Assembly: GCA_023426545.1 (NCBI GenBank)
Contig: JAFAAN010000020.1
Coordinates: 1-51,577 of the forward strand
Origin: Pseudomonadota bacterium
GTDB lineage: Bacteria; Myxococcota; Myxococcia; Myxococcales; Myxococcaceae
Direction of reading: 5' to 3'
DNA length: 51,577 bases
In this document: one piece after another, positions 11,257 to 20,280 of the stretch
Position numbering within the stretch: the first letter of the stretch is position 1
Layout: every line of letters starts with the position of its first letter
Position numbers and translations under genes: made by a program
Notes under the pieces: generated by a model
The model's input: the letters and a program-made list of their open reading frames with translations, nothing else
Databases searched by the model: none
Told to the model about the DNA's origin: nothing

Positions 11257-12221
11257 GGGCCCACCCTGTAGAGCACCGCGCCGTGGGCCACGCCCGCGCC
11301 CACGCCCACCAGGAGGATGCGGTGCCCCGGCTTCACCGGACGCGTGCGAAGCAGCCGGTCCAGGCTGGTGCCCAGCGACGCCGAGCCCACGCTGCCCACC
11401 GTGTCCACCACGCGCACGCTTCGCTCCGGCGCCACGTCCAGCGCCTGGAGGATGGCGTCCAGCATGTGGCCGTTCGGCTGGTGGGTGAGCACCCACTCCA
11501 CCTCGTGCAGCGCCACGCCCGCGGTGTCCAGCGCGGAGCGCGCCGCGCGCACCAGCGCCTCCAGCGCCACGCGCGTCATCTCCTTGCTGGGTGTCAGGAA
11601 GCGCATCCGCTCCAGCTTGCCGGTGGCGATGGGGTTCTCCAGCACCACGTCCGTGGGCAGCGTGCCGTCATTGCCGAGCGCCACGCCCAGCACGCCCTCG
11701 CCCGGGCGTCCCGTGCCCAGCACCGCCGCCGCCGCTGCGTCCCCCAGCACGAGGTAGGGCCGGGGCTCCTCGGGTGTGGTGGTCCGCGACAGCAGCTCCA
11801 CGGACACGATGCCCACGGGGCCCAGGCCCGTCGCCACCGAGCGCGCCGCCAGGTCGAAGGCGCTCAGGAAGCCCATGCAGGCGTTGCTCAGGTCCATGGC
11901 GTCGCAGCTCCCCGCAAGTCCCAGCGCCGCCGCCACGCGGTTCGCGGTGGCGGGCGTGGTGACGTCTCCGCCCATGGACGTGACGCAGAGGATGCGGCGC
12001 AGGGCCGTGGCCTCCAGCCCCGCGGCCTCCAGCGCCTCCCGCAGCGCCTGCGCCGCCACGTCCGCGGCCTTCGTCCCCGGCGGCGCGAAGTGGCGCGTGT
12101 GGATGCCTGTCTTGCGCGTCACCTCCACGGCGTCCCGCCCCACGCGCGCGCACAGCTCCGCGGTCGTCACGGCGGGGCCGGGGAGGACGCTGGCGGTGCC
12201 CAGGATGCGAACGGGAATCAT
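11253..12221 (-). CDS. KAS III (FabH)-like protein with Asn-to-Ser change in triad
   Basis: The 322-residue protein shows the thiolase-fold beta-ketoacyl synthase III pattern: active-site Cys in LSNACMGFLSA (C115), GDAAAAAVL, and active-site His in LTHQPN (H247). The third catalytic residue of FabH, Asn in GNTSAAS thirty residues after His, aligns here with Ser277 (GSVGSAS). In FabH both His and Asn help decarboxylate malonyl-ACP. The change points to altered chemistry, for example acyl transfer as in KAS III-like acyltransferases, or to a different donor (inference). It is the second gene of the cassette and overlaps both neighbours by 4 nt. Confidence 0.87.
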   Translation of the reverse strand: MIPVRILGTASVLPGPAVTTAELCARVGRDAVEVTRKTGIHTRHFAPPGTKAADVAAQALREALEAAGLEATALRRILCVTSMGGDVTTPATANRVAAALGLAGSCDAMDLSNACMGFLSAFDLAARSVATGLGPVGIVSVELLSRTTTPEEPRPYLVLGDAAAAAVLGTGRPGEGVLGVALGNDGTLPTDVVLENPIATGKLERMRFLTPSKEMTRVALEALVRAARSALDTAGVALHEVEWVLTHQPNGHMLDAILQALDVAPERSVRVVDTVGSVGSASLGTSLDRLLRTRPVKPGHRILLVGVGAGVAHGAVLYRVGP

Positions 12222-14098
12222 GCGGCCTGCTGTCCCCCCTGACGGTGTTCACGGGCGCCCCGGGCCTTCACCTGGAGCCAGTGCTGTTTCATGTCCTCCA
12301 GCCGCTTTTCGAGCGACGCATCCGCCGCCGCCCTGGCCAGGATGTCCCGGGCCCGGGTGAACTCCATGGCCGTCAACAGCGGCGCCTCCGCGGAGTGGAT
12401 GTCATAGCTGACGTCCGCGAGCAGGCTCTCCGCATCACCACTGCGATGCAATAGCAGCACGCCACTGGCCGCGAGGTCCAGGGCACGCGCCACCGGGTTG
12501 AGGCCGGCCAGGAAGCGGCCCAGGCCCGTCGCGGGCGCGGGGGGCGTGTGCCGCACGCCAAAGGGGAAGATGTTGCTGGAGAAGATGACGTCCGCGCCCG
12601 CGTTGAGCAGCGCGTGGGCGGGCACCATGCTGGTGAAGGCGCCGTCCACGTAGCGCGCGGGGGGCACCACCGTCGGGCCCCAGATGCCCGGCGCCGAGCC
12701 GCTGGCGCGCACGCCCAGGGCCACCGGTCCCCGCTCCAGCGCGACGCAGGCCCCGCTCGTCAGGTCCGTCGTCACCGGGAGGAAGCGGGTGGACAGCTCC
12801 TCCAGGCAGATGGGGCCCAGGTCCCGCTCCACGAAGCGCTCCAGCGAGTACGAGGTCAGGATGGCGGCGGTGGCGGCCAGGGAGAGCTGCCGGCTCACGG
12901 CCCGCTCCTCCAGGAGCCGCAGGCCCTCCAGGCCGCTCTTCCCATCCAGCGCGGTTCCACAGAAGTAGGCCCCCACCAGGGAGCCCATGCTGGCGCCGCT
13001 GACGATGTCGATGGGCACGCCCTGGCTCACCAGCCAGCGGAGGATGTGGACGTGGAAGAAGCCCCACACGCCGCCGCCGCTGAGCGCCAGGCCCACGCGC
13101 CGGTGCGTGAGGGCGCGGGCCCAGCGTGCCAGGGCCTCCTGCTCGGCGTGGGTCAGCCCCAGGGCCTCCAGCGGCCGGTCATCCACGTGCAGCCGGGGCA
13201 GGCGCTCCAGGCTCAACCGCAGGGGGCAGGGCGGGTGTGTCGGAGCCGGGCCGCCTTGTTGCGGCTGGCCGCTCAGCTCGGCCGCCCGCGACGGCTGACG
13301 CGGGTCCACCACCACGGTGGGGAGCACTCGCGGCTCGGCGGGGTGATGCGAGGACGCGGCCGCCACCAGCCGCACCGTCTTGTCGAGCATCGCCACGTCC
13401 GCGGCGCCGCAGCCGTCGAGGAACACGTAGTGGAGGCGGTGCTCACCCGTGAGCCGCTGGAGCAGCGCGGGCGTCAGCCGTCCCGGCGCCTCGGGCTCGG
13501 CCGGGGGCAGCGCGGCGCGCAGGACGCCGTCCGCGCCGCGCGTGACAGACAGGTCCTGCTCGCGCTCATCGCCCCGGGCGGCGGTGCGCAGCAGCAGCAC
13601 GCGGTCCCCGAAGTCCCGGTGGATGGCCTTCGCCACCAGCGCGATGAGCGCGGACAGGGGCGCCCCGCGCACGTCGCTCTCGAAGGCGACCACCTCGGCC
13701 CGGGATGGGGGGCGCTCCGGCGGTGCGGCGGGCGCGTGCGGCAGGCTCGACACGTCCTCCATGGGAAAGAAGAGGCCCGCGGAGTCCACCGCCGCGCGGA
13801 CGGTGACGGCGTGGACCCGGCTCGACAGCGCCTCCAGCCCCAGCGGGGCGCCGGGCTGGAGCATCATCAGCGGCTCGCCGCCTCGCGAGACCTCCAGCTC
13901 ACCCTCCAGGAGGATGAAGAATCCCGTCGTGGGCTCACCTTCGCGATACAGCACCGCGCCGCGAGCCCAGGCCAGCTCCCGGCTCTTGGACAGCAGCTTC
14001 AGCAGCGCGGTGTTGCCATGGTGCCGGAGCCCAGGCGCGCGCTTGAGCGCATACAGCCGCCGCTGCCGCGGGTCATCGAGTGGCGGGAGATGGGACAT
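12218..14098 (-). CDS. Patatin-like phospholipase/esterase with N-terminal cNMP-binding-like domain
   Basis: The 626-residue protein belongs to the neuropathy-target-esterase/RssA-like patatins. Residues 30-120 resemble a cyclic-nucleotide-binding beta-roll (LYREGEPTTGFFILLEGELE). However, its phosphate-binding cassette reads LGLEAL and HAVTVRA rather than FGE and RxATVxA, so nucleotide binding is doubtful. A middle region of about 200 residues follows. The patatin domain starts with the oxyanion loop LSGGGVWGFFH, then the nucleophile motif GASMG near residue 370, and the Asp of YVDGAF near 485. It should hydrolyse acyl esters such as lysophospholipids. It is the first gene of the four-gene lipid cassette; the RND operon ends 87 bp upstream. 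Confidence 0.9.
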   Translation of the reverse strand: MSHLPPLDDPRQRRLYALKRAPGLRHHGNTALLKLLSKSRELAWARGAVLYREGEPTTGFFILLEGELEVSRGGEPLMMLQPGAPLGLEALSSRVHAVTVRAAVDSAGLFFPMEDVSSLPHAPAAPPERPPSRAEVVAFESDVRGAPLSALIALVAKAIHRDFGDRVLLLRTAARGDEREQDLSVTRGADGVLRAALPPAEPEAPGRLTPALLQRLTGEHRLHYVFLDGCGAADVAMLDKTVRLVAAASSHHPAEPRVLPTVVVDPRQPSRAAELSGQPQQGGPAPTHPPCPLRLSLERLPRLHVDDRPLEALGLTHAEQEALARWARALTHRRVGLALSGGGVWGFFHVHILRWLVSQGVPIDIVSGASMGSLVGAYFCGTALDGKSGLEGLRLLEERAVSRQLSLAATAAILTSYSLERFVERDLGPICLEELSTRFLPVTTDLTSGACVALERGPVALGVRASGSAPGIWGPTVVPPARYVDGAFTSMVPAHALLNAGADVIFSSNIFPFGVRHTPPAPATGLGRFLAGLNPVARALDLAASGVLLLHRSGDAESLLADVSYDIHSAEAPLLTAMEFTRARDILARAAADASLEKRLEDMKQHWLQVKARGAREHRQGGQQAA

Positions 14099-14157
14099 GG
14101 CCCCCGCAGGATAACGAAGCCCTTCCCGCGAGGCAGGCGGGTCCCCTGGACCCCCTC

Positions 14158-14180
14158 GGGCGCGCGCGTCTGTCGCGCCC
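14158..14180 (-). terminator. Hairpin after the RND operon
   Basis: GGGCGCG (14158-14164) and CGCGCCC (14174-14180) form a perfect 7-bp stem with a 9-nt loop. It starts 5 nt beyond the stop of the pump gene and lies before the patatin gene. No T-run follows, as is common in GC-rich genomes. It probably separates the RND and lipid operons. Confidence 0.45.
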
Positions 14181-14185
14181 GGGAT

Positions 14186-17100
14186 TCACGCGGATTGCGG
14201 CTCCGGCGGCGGCGTGGGGGGCGGCGGCGCGCCGGGGCCGCCGTGCCGGTGGATGCGAGCCCTGAGGCCTTCCACCACCACGTACAGCACGGGGATGAAG
14301 ATGAGGTTCACGAAGGTGGACAGCAGCATGCCGCCGAACACGGTGGTTCCCAGGGACTTGCGGGCGGAGGCCCCCGCGCCCGTGGCCAGCACCAGCGGAA
14401 TCACCCCCATGAGGAAGGCGAAGGACGTCATCAGGATGGGGCGCAGGCGCGTCTGGGCCGCGTGGATGGCGGCGTCCGCCACGCTCCGGCCCTCGTTGCG
14501 GAGCTGCTCGGCGAACTCGACGATGAGGATGGCGTTCTTGCTGGCCAGGCCCACGAGCATGACGAGCCCGACCTGGCAGAACACGTCGTTCTGCAGGCCG
14601 CGCAGGTTCTGGAAGGCCAGCGCGCCCAGCATGGCCACCGGCACGCCGAGGAGGATGACGAAGGGCAGGGCGAAGCTCTCGTACTGCGCGGACAGCACCA
14701 GGAAGACGAAGACGATGCCCAGCCCGAAGATGAGCAGCACGCTGCCGCCGGCCTCCTTCTGCTCCAGCGACAGGCCCGTCCACTCGAAGGTGTAGCCCGT
14801 GGGCAGGGACCTGCGCGCCACGGCCTCCATCGCGTCCAGCGCCTGACCGGAGCTGGAGCCCGGCGCGGCCTGCCCGTTGATGGTCGCCGAGCGGTACAGG
14901 TTGTAGTGCTGGATGTTCTGCGCGCTGGTGATGGGCGTCACCTTCACCACCGACTCCAGCGGCACCATCTCCCCCTTCGCGGAGCGGACGTAGAGCGCGT
15001 CGATGTCGCGCGGCTCGTTGCGGAAGGGCACGGCGGCCTGCACGTACACGCGATACACGCGGCTGGCGAAGGTGAAGTCATTCACGTACTGGCTGCCCAG
15101 GTAGACCTGCAGCGTGGAGAAGACACCGTCCAGCGGGACGCCCATCGCCAGCGCCTTCTCCCGGTCCACCTGCACGTCCAGCAGGGGCGTGCTCGCGGTG
15201 TAGGAGGAGAAGACGCCGCGCAGCTTCGGGTCCTGGCTGGCCCGTCCCACCAGCATGTCCGTCGTCTGGGCCAGCTGCTCGAGCGACCGTCCGCCCTGCT
15301 GGTCCTCCATGACGAACTCGAAGCCGCCCACGCTGCCCACGCCGCGGATGGCGGGGGGCTCGAAGGGCAGCACGCGCGCGCCGCCGATGTCCCTCAGCGG
15401 GCGCCGCAGCCGCTCCACCAACCCCGCCACGCTCTGCTCCGGCCGCTTGCGCTCGCCCCACAGGTGCAGGTTGACGAAGAGGGTGCCGTAGTTGACGCCC
15501 GTGCCCAGCAGCGAGAAGCCGCCCACGGTGAAGATGCCCTGCACCTCCGGCTGCTGCCGCAGCACCTGCTCCGCCTGGAGCAGCACCTGCCGCGTGTAGT
15601 CCAGCGACGTGCCCTCCGGGCCCTGCACGGCGATGATGAGATAGCCCTGGTCCTCGCCCGGGATGAAGCCCGCGGGCGTGATGCGGTACATCAGGAAGGT
15701 GCCCGCGAGGCACAGGGCGAAGGCGACCACCACCGGCCACCGCAGGGGACCGGTGAGCCTGGCCAGCAGCCGGCCGTAGCCGTCGCGGAACATGTCGAGC
15801 CCCCGGTCGAAGAGACGGAAGACCTTCCACTTCTGGCCTTCATGGGGCCGCAGCAGGATGGCGCACAGCGCGGGGGACAGCGTGAGCGCCACCAGCGCGG
15901 AGAGGCTGATGGAGAAGGCGAGGGTGAGCGCGAACTGCCGGTAGATGATGCCCGTGGTGCCAGGGAAGAAGGACACCGGCACGAACACCGAGGACAGCAC
16001 CAGGGCGATGGCCACCAGCGCGCCCGCCACCTGCTTCATGCCCCGGTGGGTGGCCTCGCGCGGGCCCACGTCCTCCTGCTCCATGGTGCGCTCGACGTTC
16101 TCGATGACGATGATGGCGTCGTCCACCACCAGGCCCGTGGCCAGCGTGAGGCCGAAGAGCGTCAGCGTGTTGATGGAGAAGCCGAACGCGTTGACGAAGA
16201 GGAAGGTGCCCACCAGGGACACGGGCAGCGTCGTGGCCACCACCAGCACGCTGCGCCAGCCGTGCAGGAAGATGAAGATGACCAGCACCACCAGGAGGAT
16301 GGCCTCGCCCAGCGTGGTCAGCACCTCCTCGATGGAGGCCTGCACCGCCGCCGTGGTGTCGAAGGCGCGCTCGTAGCGCAGGCCCGGGGGGAAGTTCCCC
16401 TCCAGCCGCTTCAGCTCGGCGAGGACGCCGTCGCGCACCGCCAGGGCGTTGGAGCCGGGGAGCTGGAAGATGCCCAGGCCCACGGCCTCGCGGCCGTTGA
16501 AGCGGAGGAGCTGACCGTAGTTCTCCGCGCCCAGCTCCGCGCGGCCCACGTCCTTCAGCCGCACCAGCGAGCCATCCGGCCCCTGCTGCACGACGATGTT
16601 CCCGAACTCCTCGGCGGTGGTGAGCTGTCCCAGCACGCGCACGGTGAACTGGTACGTCTGTCCCGGTGGCGCGGGGGGCTGGCCCACCTGGCCCGCGCCC
16701 ACCTGGACGTTCTGCGCGCGCAGCGCGTTCACCACGTCCGTCGCCGCGAGCCCCCGGCGCGCCAGCTCCGTGGGGTCCAGCCACAGCCGCATGGCGAAGC
16801 GCCGCTCGCCGAAGATGCGCACGTCGCCCACGCCCTTCACGCGCAGCAGCGCGTCCCGGATGAAGACGTCCGCGTAGTTGCTGAGGAAGCCCGTCTCGTA
16901 GCGGTTCTCCTCGTCGAACAGGCCGAAGGCCATGAGGAGCTGCGTCTGCGCCTTGGTGATGGTGATGCCCAGCGCGTTGACCGCGGCGGGGAGCTGCGCG
17001 GACGCGGTGGCCACGCGGTTCTGGACGTCCACCGCGGCGATGTCCAGGTTCCGGCCCTGGTCGAACGTGACGGTGATGGTGCTCACGCCCGTGTTGCTGC

Positions 17101-17347
17101 TGGTGGAGGTGATGTACCGCATGCCCTCCACGCCGTTGAGCTGCCGCTCCAGCACGGTGGTGACGGCGCTCTCCACCGTCTCCGCCGAGGCGCCGATGTA
17201 CGTCGCCGTCACCTGCACCACGGGCAGCGACAGGTCCGGGTACTGCTCCACGGGCAGGGTGGGGATGGAGATGGCCCCCACCAGCGTGATGATGATGGAC
17301 ACCACGCTGGCGAAGACGGGACGGCGGATGAAGAAGTCCGTGAACAT
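14186..17347 (-). CDS. RND efflux pump, inner-membrane permease (HAE1/AcrB type)
   Basis: At 1053 residues this is the standard length of AcrB/MexB pumps. It starts MFTDFFIRRPVFASVVSII, the classical HAE1 N-terminus. TM4 carries the proton-relay pair Asp-Asp in GLVVDDAIIVIENVER (about residues 406-408). Later GASARKSLGTTVFGGML and the closing membrane segments FINLI-like and VLYVVVEG are intact. The two large periplasmic loops are of normal size. It exports hydrophobic or amphipathic compounds using the proton gradient, together with the adaptor and outer-membrane factor encoded just upstream. The start lies 9 nt after the adaptor stop. Confidence 0.96.
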   Translation of the reverse strand: MFTDFFIRRPVFASVVSIIITLVGAISIPTLPVEQYPDLSLPVVQVTATYIGASAETVESAVTTVLERQLNGVEGMRYITSTSSNTGVSTITVTFDQGRNLDIAAVDVQNRVATASAQLPAAVNALGITITKAQTQLLMAFGLFDEENRYETGFLSNYADVFIRDALLRVKGVGDVRIFGERRFAMRLWLDPTELARRGLAATDVVNALRAQNVQVGAGQVGQPPAPPGQTYQFTVRVLGQLTTAEEFGNIVVQQGPDGSLVRLKDVGRAELGAENYGQLLRFNGREAVGLGIFQLPGSNALAVRDGVLAELKRLEGNFPPGLRYERAFDTTAAVQASIEEVLTTLGEAILLVVLVIFIFLHGWRSVLVVATTLPVSLVGTFLFVNAFGFSINTLTLFGLTLATGLVVDDAIIVIENVERTMEQEDVGPREATHRGMKQVAGALVAIALVLSSVFVPVSFFPGTTGIIYRQFALTLAFSISLSALVALTLSPALCAILLRPHEGQKWKVFRLFDRGLDMFRDGYGRLLARLTGPLRWPVVVAFALCLAGTFLMYRITPAGFIPGEDQGYLIIAVQGPEGTSLDYTRQVLLQAEQVLRQQPEVQGIFTVGGFSLLGTGVNYGTLFVNLHLWGERKRPEQSVAGLVERLRRPLRDIGGARVLPFEPPAIRGVGSVGGFEFVMEDQQGGRSLEQLAQTTDMLVGRASQDPKLRGVFSSYTASTPLLDVQVDREKALAMGVPLDGVFSTLQVYLGSQYVNDFTFASRVYRVYVQAAVPFRNEPRDIDALYVRSAKGEMVPLESVVKVTPITSAQNIQHYNLYRSATINGQAAPGSSSGQALDAMEAVARRSLPTGYTFEWTGLSLEQKEAGGSVLLIFGLGIVFVFLVLSAQYESFALPFVILLGVPVAMLGALAFQNLRGLQNDVFCQVGLVMLVGLASKNAILIVEFAEQLRNEGRSVADAAIHAAQTRLRPILMTSFAFLMGVIPLVLATGAGASARKSLGTTVFGGMLLSTFVNLIFIPVLYVVVEGLRARIHRHGGPGAPPPPTPPPEPQSA

Positions 17348-17356
17348 GCCGCGCCC

Positions 17357-18553
17357 TCACTGTCCCGGCGTGGCGCCGGTGCCGGCGTCCTGTCGAGGTG
17401 GCGGTGTCCCACCGTCCTGTCCGGGGCCGCTGCCGCCCACGCCCGGGGCGGGCGTCCGTGCGTGGGGCTTGGGCTGGATGGGCTGGCCGTCGCGCAGGAG
17501 CTGGATGCCGCTGAGCACCACGGGCGTCCCCGCGTCCAGGCCCCCCGTCACCTCGTAGTCGTTGCCGGAGACGAGCCCCAGGCTCACGGGGGTCCGCTGC
17601 GCCACCGTGCCACCGTCCGTGTCCCGCGCCACGAAGACGAAGGACTGGCTGCTGATGCGCGTCACCGCGGCGGTGGGCACGCGCAGGGCGTCCCGGGTGG
17701 CATAGACGACGCGGGCCCGCACGAGCTGCCCGGCGCGCAGGCCCACGGTGTTCTCGAAGACGGCCTGGACCTCCACGAGCTGCGTGGCGGCGTTGGGGGT
17801 GGGCGCCACGAAGTTGACCGGCGCGGACACGACGAGGCGCCCCTCCGCGTCGAGGACCTCCACCGGGGTGGTGCCCATCCTGACCGTGCGTGCCCGCTCG
17901 ACGGGAATCTGCACGGACACCTCCAGCGTGTTGCTCTGGTCCAGCGTGGTGAGGGGCGTCTGCTGCGTGACGAAGTCGCCCACCTTCACCGGGTAGTCCC
18001 CCACGGTGCCGGAGAAGGGCGCGCTCACCGCGTAGAAGCCGAGCTGGACCTGCTGCGCCTGCACCTGCGCCTCGATGGCGCGCGCGCTGGCCTCGGCTTG
18101 CCGCGCCTGCGCCACCGACTGCTCGTAGTCCTGCCGGCTCTGGAGGCCCTCCTTCAAGAGCTGCTCGCTGCGCTTGCGCGTCTGCCGCGCGAACTCCCGC
18201 TGCGCCAGGGCCGCGGCCCGCTGCGCCCGGGTGGCCCGCAGGCCCGCGCTCTCACGGCGGGGGTCCACCACGAGCAGGACCTCTCCCTGCGTCACGCGCG
18301 CGCCCGGCTCCAGCGGAATCGCCTTCACGTAGCCGGCGACCTGGGGGTAGACGGTGATGCTGCTGCGGGAGATGAGCGTGCCCAGGTACTCGTTGGCCTC
18401 GCGCACCTCGCCGGGCGCCAGCCGCTCCACCTCGACGGGCAGAGGCTGGCTCGCGGCCTGCTGACCGCCCTGCGGACCCTGGTCGTCATGCGGGCGGCAG
18501 CCCAGGAGGAGCAGTCCGGCGAGCCACAGGCTCCGCGCGCTCACCAGTCGCAT
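17357..18553 (-). CDS. RND efflux periplasmic adaptor (membrane fusion) lipoprotein
   Basis: The 398-residue protein starts with a lipoprotein signal (WLAGLLLLGC, Cys at about residue 19). It shows the barrel-sandwich/lipoyl halves (YPQVAGYVKAIPLEPGARV and FYAVSAPFSGTVGDYPVKVG) flanking an Ala/Gln/Arg-rich coiled-coil hairpin. Beta-barrel and membrane-proximal domains follow, and the last 40 residues are a Pro/Gly-rich tail. It bridges the RND pump and outer-membrane channel. The ATG at 18553 overlaps the end of the outer-membrane factor gene by 13 nt. The chosen start gives the lipobox at the right distance. Confidence 0.94.
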   Translation of the reverse strand: MRLVSARSLWLAGLLLLGCRPHDDQGPQGGQQAASQPLPVEVERLAPGEVREANEYLGTLISRSSITVYPQVAGYVKAIPLEPGARVTQGEVLLVVDPRRESAGLRATRAQRAAALAQREFARQTRKRSEQLLKEGLQSRQDYEQSVAQARQAEASARAIEAQVQAQQVQLGFYAVSAPFSGTVGDYPVKVGDFVTQQTPLTTLDQSNTLEVSVQIPVERARTVRMGTTPVEVLDAEGRLVVSAPVNFVAPTPNAATQLVEVQAVFENTVGLRAGQLVRARVVYATRDALRVPTAAVTRISSQSFVFVARDTDGGTVAQRTPVSLGLVSGNDYEVTGGLDAGTPVVLSGIQLLRDGQPIQPKPHARTPAPGVGGSGPGQDGGTPPPRQDAGTGATPGQ

Positions 18554-19995
18554 GCGGCCTCCGCGAGCAGGGCGGCGACGCGCGCCTGTTCCAGCTCGAA
18601 CTGGCGCACCACCAGCAGCAGCTCCGCCTGTCGCAGGTCCGACGCCGTCTGGATGAGCTCCAGGCTGGTGCCGGTGCCTACCTCGAAGCTGCGGCGGGTG
18701 AGCCGGTCGTTCTCCTCGGCCAGGGCGCGTCCCCGGGCGGCGATGCGCACGGCCGCGTCCGCCACCTCCACGGCGCGCCGGGCCTGCACCACCTCCACGG
18801 TGGCCGTGCGCTCGAGCTCCAGCAGCCCCTGCTTCGCCACCTCCACGCCCGCCCGCGTCTGTCTCAGCTGCCCCTCGCGCACGCCGCCGTCCCAGAAGGG
18901 CAGCACCAGGCTGGCGCCGATGTTCCACACCGGCACCTTCGCGAAGCCGTCCTTCACGGTGAGGGCCAGCGTGCTGCTGGTGAGCGCGAGCGACGGGGCG
19001 TAGGCCGCCTGCACCTCTGACACCTGCCGCTCGGCCAGCGTGCGGCGCGAGCGCGCCACCGCGATGTCGGCGCGCCGGTCGAGCGACTCCAGCCGCTGGC
19101 AGTCATGCTGGGCCTGCTGGAGCAGTGCGTCCAGCTGAACGCCTTTCGCCAGGCCCACGCCTTGGGGGATGCCCAGGACCAGCCCGAGCGTCTCCCGGGC
19201 GCGGCGCAGCGTCTCGTCCCCCTGGACGACGAGGTTGCGCGCCGTCTCCGCGTCCTGCTGCGCGCGCACCACGTCCAGCCGTGTGCCAGCGCCCAGCTCG
19301 AAGCGGCGCTCGGTGAGGGTCAGCCGCTCCAGCGCGGTGCGGAGGTTGACGCGGTTGACCTCGGCCAGCCGCTCTTGCGCGGACACCTGCACCAGCGACT
19401 GCGCCAGGGCGCTGGTGAGCTGTCTGCGCGTCTCCGCCAGCGACAGGGTGGCGCTGCGCCGGGCCTCGCGCGCGGTGCCCAGCGCGACGATGGACGGGAG
19501 GCTGAACAGGGGCAGGCTGGCGTTCAGCAGCCCGAGGAAGGGCGGCTGGGTGAGGTTGGGGGGCTGGGCGCCTCCGCCGATGCCGCCTCCCACGCCGTTG
19601 CCACCTCCTCCTCCGCCGAAGAGCGGCGTCGCGGAGGGGTTGAGTACGTTGTACTCGACGGCGACGGTGCCGGTGAGAGAGGGCAGCAGCGCGGCCAGGG
19701 CCACGCGCTGGGCGCCCGCCGCGGACTCCACCTGGGCGAGCGCAGTGTACAGGCGGGTGGAGCGCTGGCGCAGCAGCGTCAGCGCTTCGTCCCAGGTCGC
19801 CACTTGCAGTGGGGCCGGAGGGACGGGTGTCAGCAGCGGGTCGGAGACCGGGAGCCGGGGCGCCTCGGGCGTCTCCGGGTGCTGGGTGGAAGCGCTGGCC
19901 GCGGGGGGCTCCCTGCCCGCGTGGGTGCCCACGCCCGTCTGGGCCAGCAGGAGGCTGGAGTGCGTGAACAGGGCTGCTAACAGCGGGGCGTTCAT
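18541..19995 (-). CDS. TolC-family outer-membrane efflux protein
   Basis: The 484-residue protein starts with a hydrophobic signal segment (LLAALFTHSSLLLAQ). It contains two long repeated helical halves typical of the outer-membrane efflux protein family (TLLRQRSTRLYTALAQVE, RFELGAGTRLDVVRAQQD; and SFEVGTGTSLELIQTASDLR near the C-terminus). A Gly-rich loop interrupts the first half around residues 125-145. It forms the trimeric exit duct for the adaptor and pump encoded downstream. An upstream in-frame start at 20130 would add 45 residues without a signal; the ATG at 19995, directly before the signal peptide, was preferred. Confidence 0.93.
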   Translation of the reverse strand: MNAPLLAALFTHSSLLLAQTGVGTHAGREPPAASASTQHPETPEAPRLPVSDPLLTPVPPAPLQVATWDEALTLLRQRSTRLYTALAQVESAAGAQRVALAALLPSLTGTVAVEYNVLNPSATPLFGGGGGGNGVGGGIGGGAQPPNLTQPPFLGLLNASLPLFSLPSIVALGTAREARRSATLSLAETRRQLTSALAQSLVQVSAQERLAEVNRVNLRTALERLTLTERRFELGAGTRLDVVRAQQDAETARNLVVQGDETLRRARETLGLVLGIPQGVGLAKGVQLDALLQQAQHDCQRLESLDRRADIAVARSRRTLAERQVSEVQAAYAPSLALTSSTLALTVKDGFAKVPVWNIGASLVLPFWDGGVREGQLRQTRAGVEVAKQGLLELERTATVEVVQARRAVEVADAAVRIAARGRALAEENDRLTRRSFEVGTGTSLELIQTASDLRQAELLLVVRQFELEQARVAALLAEAACDW

Positions 19996-20280
19996 GGGAG
20001 CGCCCGCAGAGGTAGGGAGCGCGGCGGTCCCGGACCACGGCTGCCTGGGCGGTCTTGTGTCTGGTGGACAGAAGGCCGTCAAACAGTGCTGGGAGGTAGA
20101 CACGGGCGCGCCCGGCTTGATGTGCGGCAACGTTCTCCATGTCTCTTGGAGGCAGGGCGGCTGTTTGAATCAAGACAACTGCTGCCGGGGGCGACAAGCC
20201 GCGAGCTGCACGAAGAAGGGAGGCGCCAGCGCGGTTCGTGCGCGGCGTACGGGTGGTGCTTCGTGATAGGTCGCCTGGGA
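19996..20280 (+). promoter_or_regulatory. Divergent intergenic region between RND operon and SUKH-like gene
   Basis: These 285 bp hold no convincing gene. The region should carry the promoter of the leftward RND operon. A small dyad TGTC-N5-GACA sits at 20058-20070, about 65 bp upstream of the outer-membrane factor start; it could be a repressor site but is short. No regulator gene is adjacent. Confidence 0.3.

Noticed and set aside
12548..19003. A 2151-codon plus-strand open frame.
   Set aside because: It spans antisense across the patatin, RND pump and adaptor genes, all of which have clear family motifs. The translated product is a His/Gln/Arg-rich shadow.
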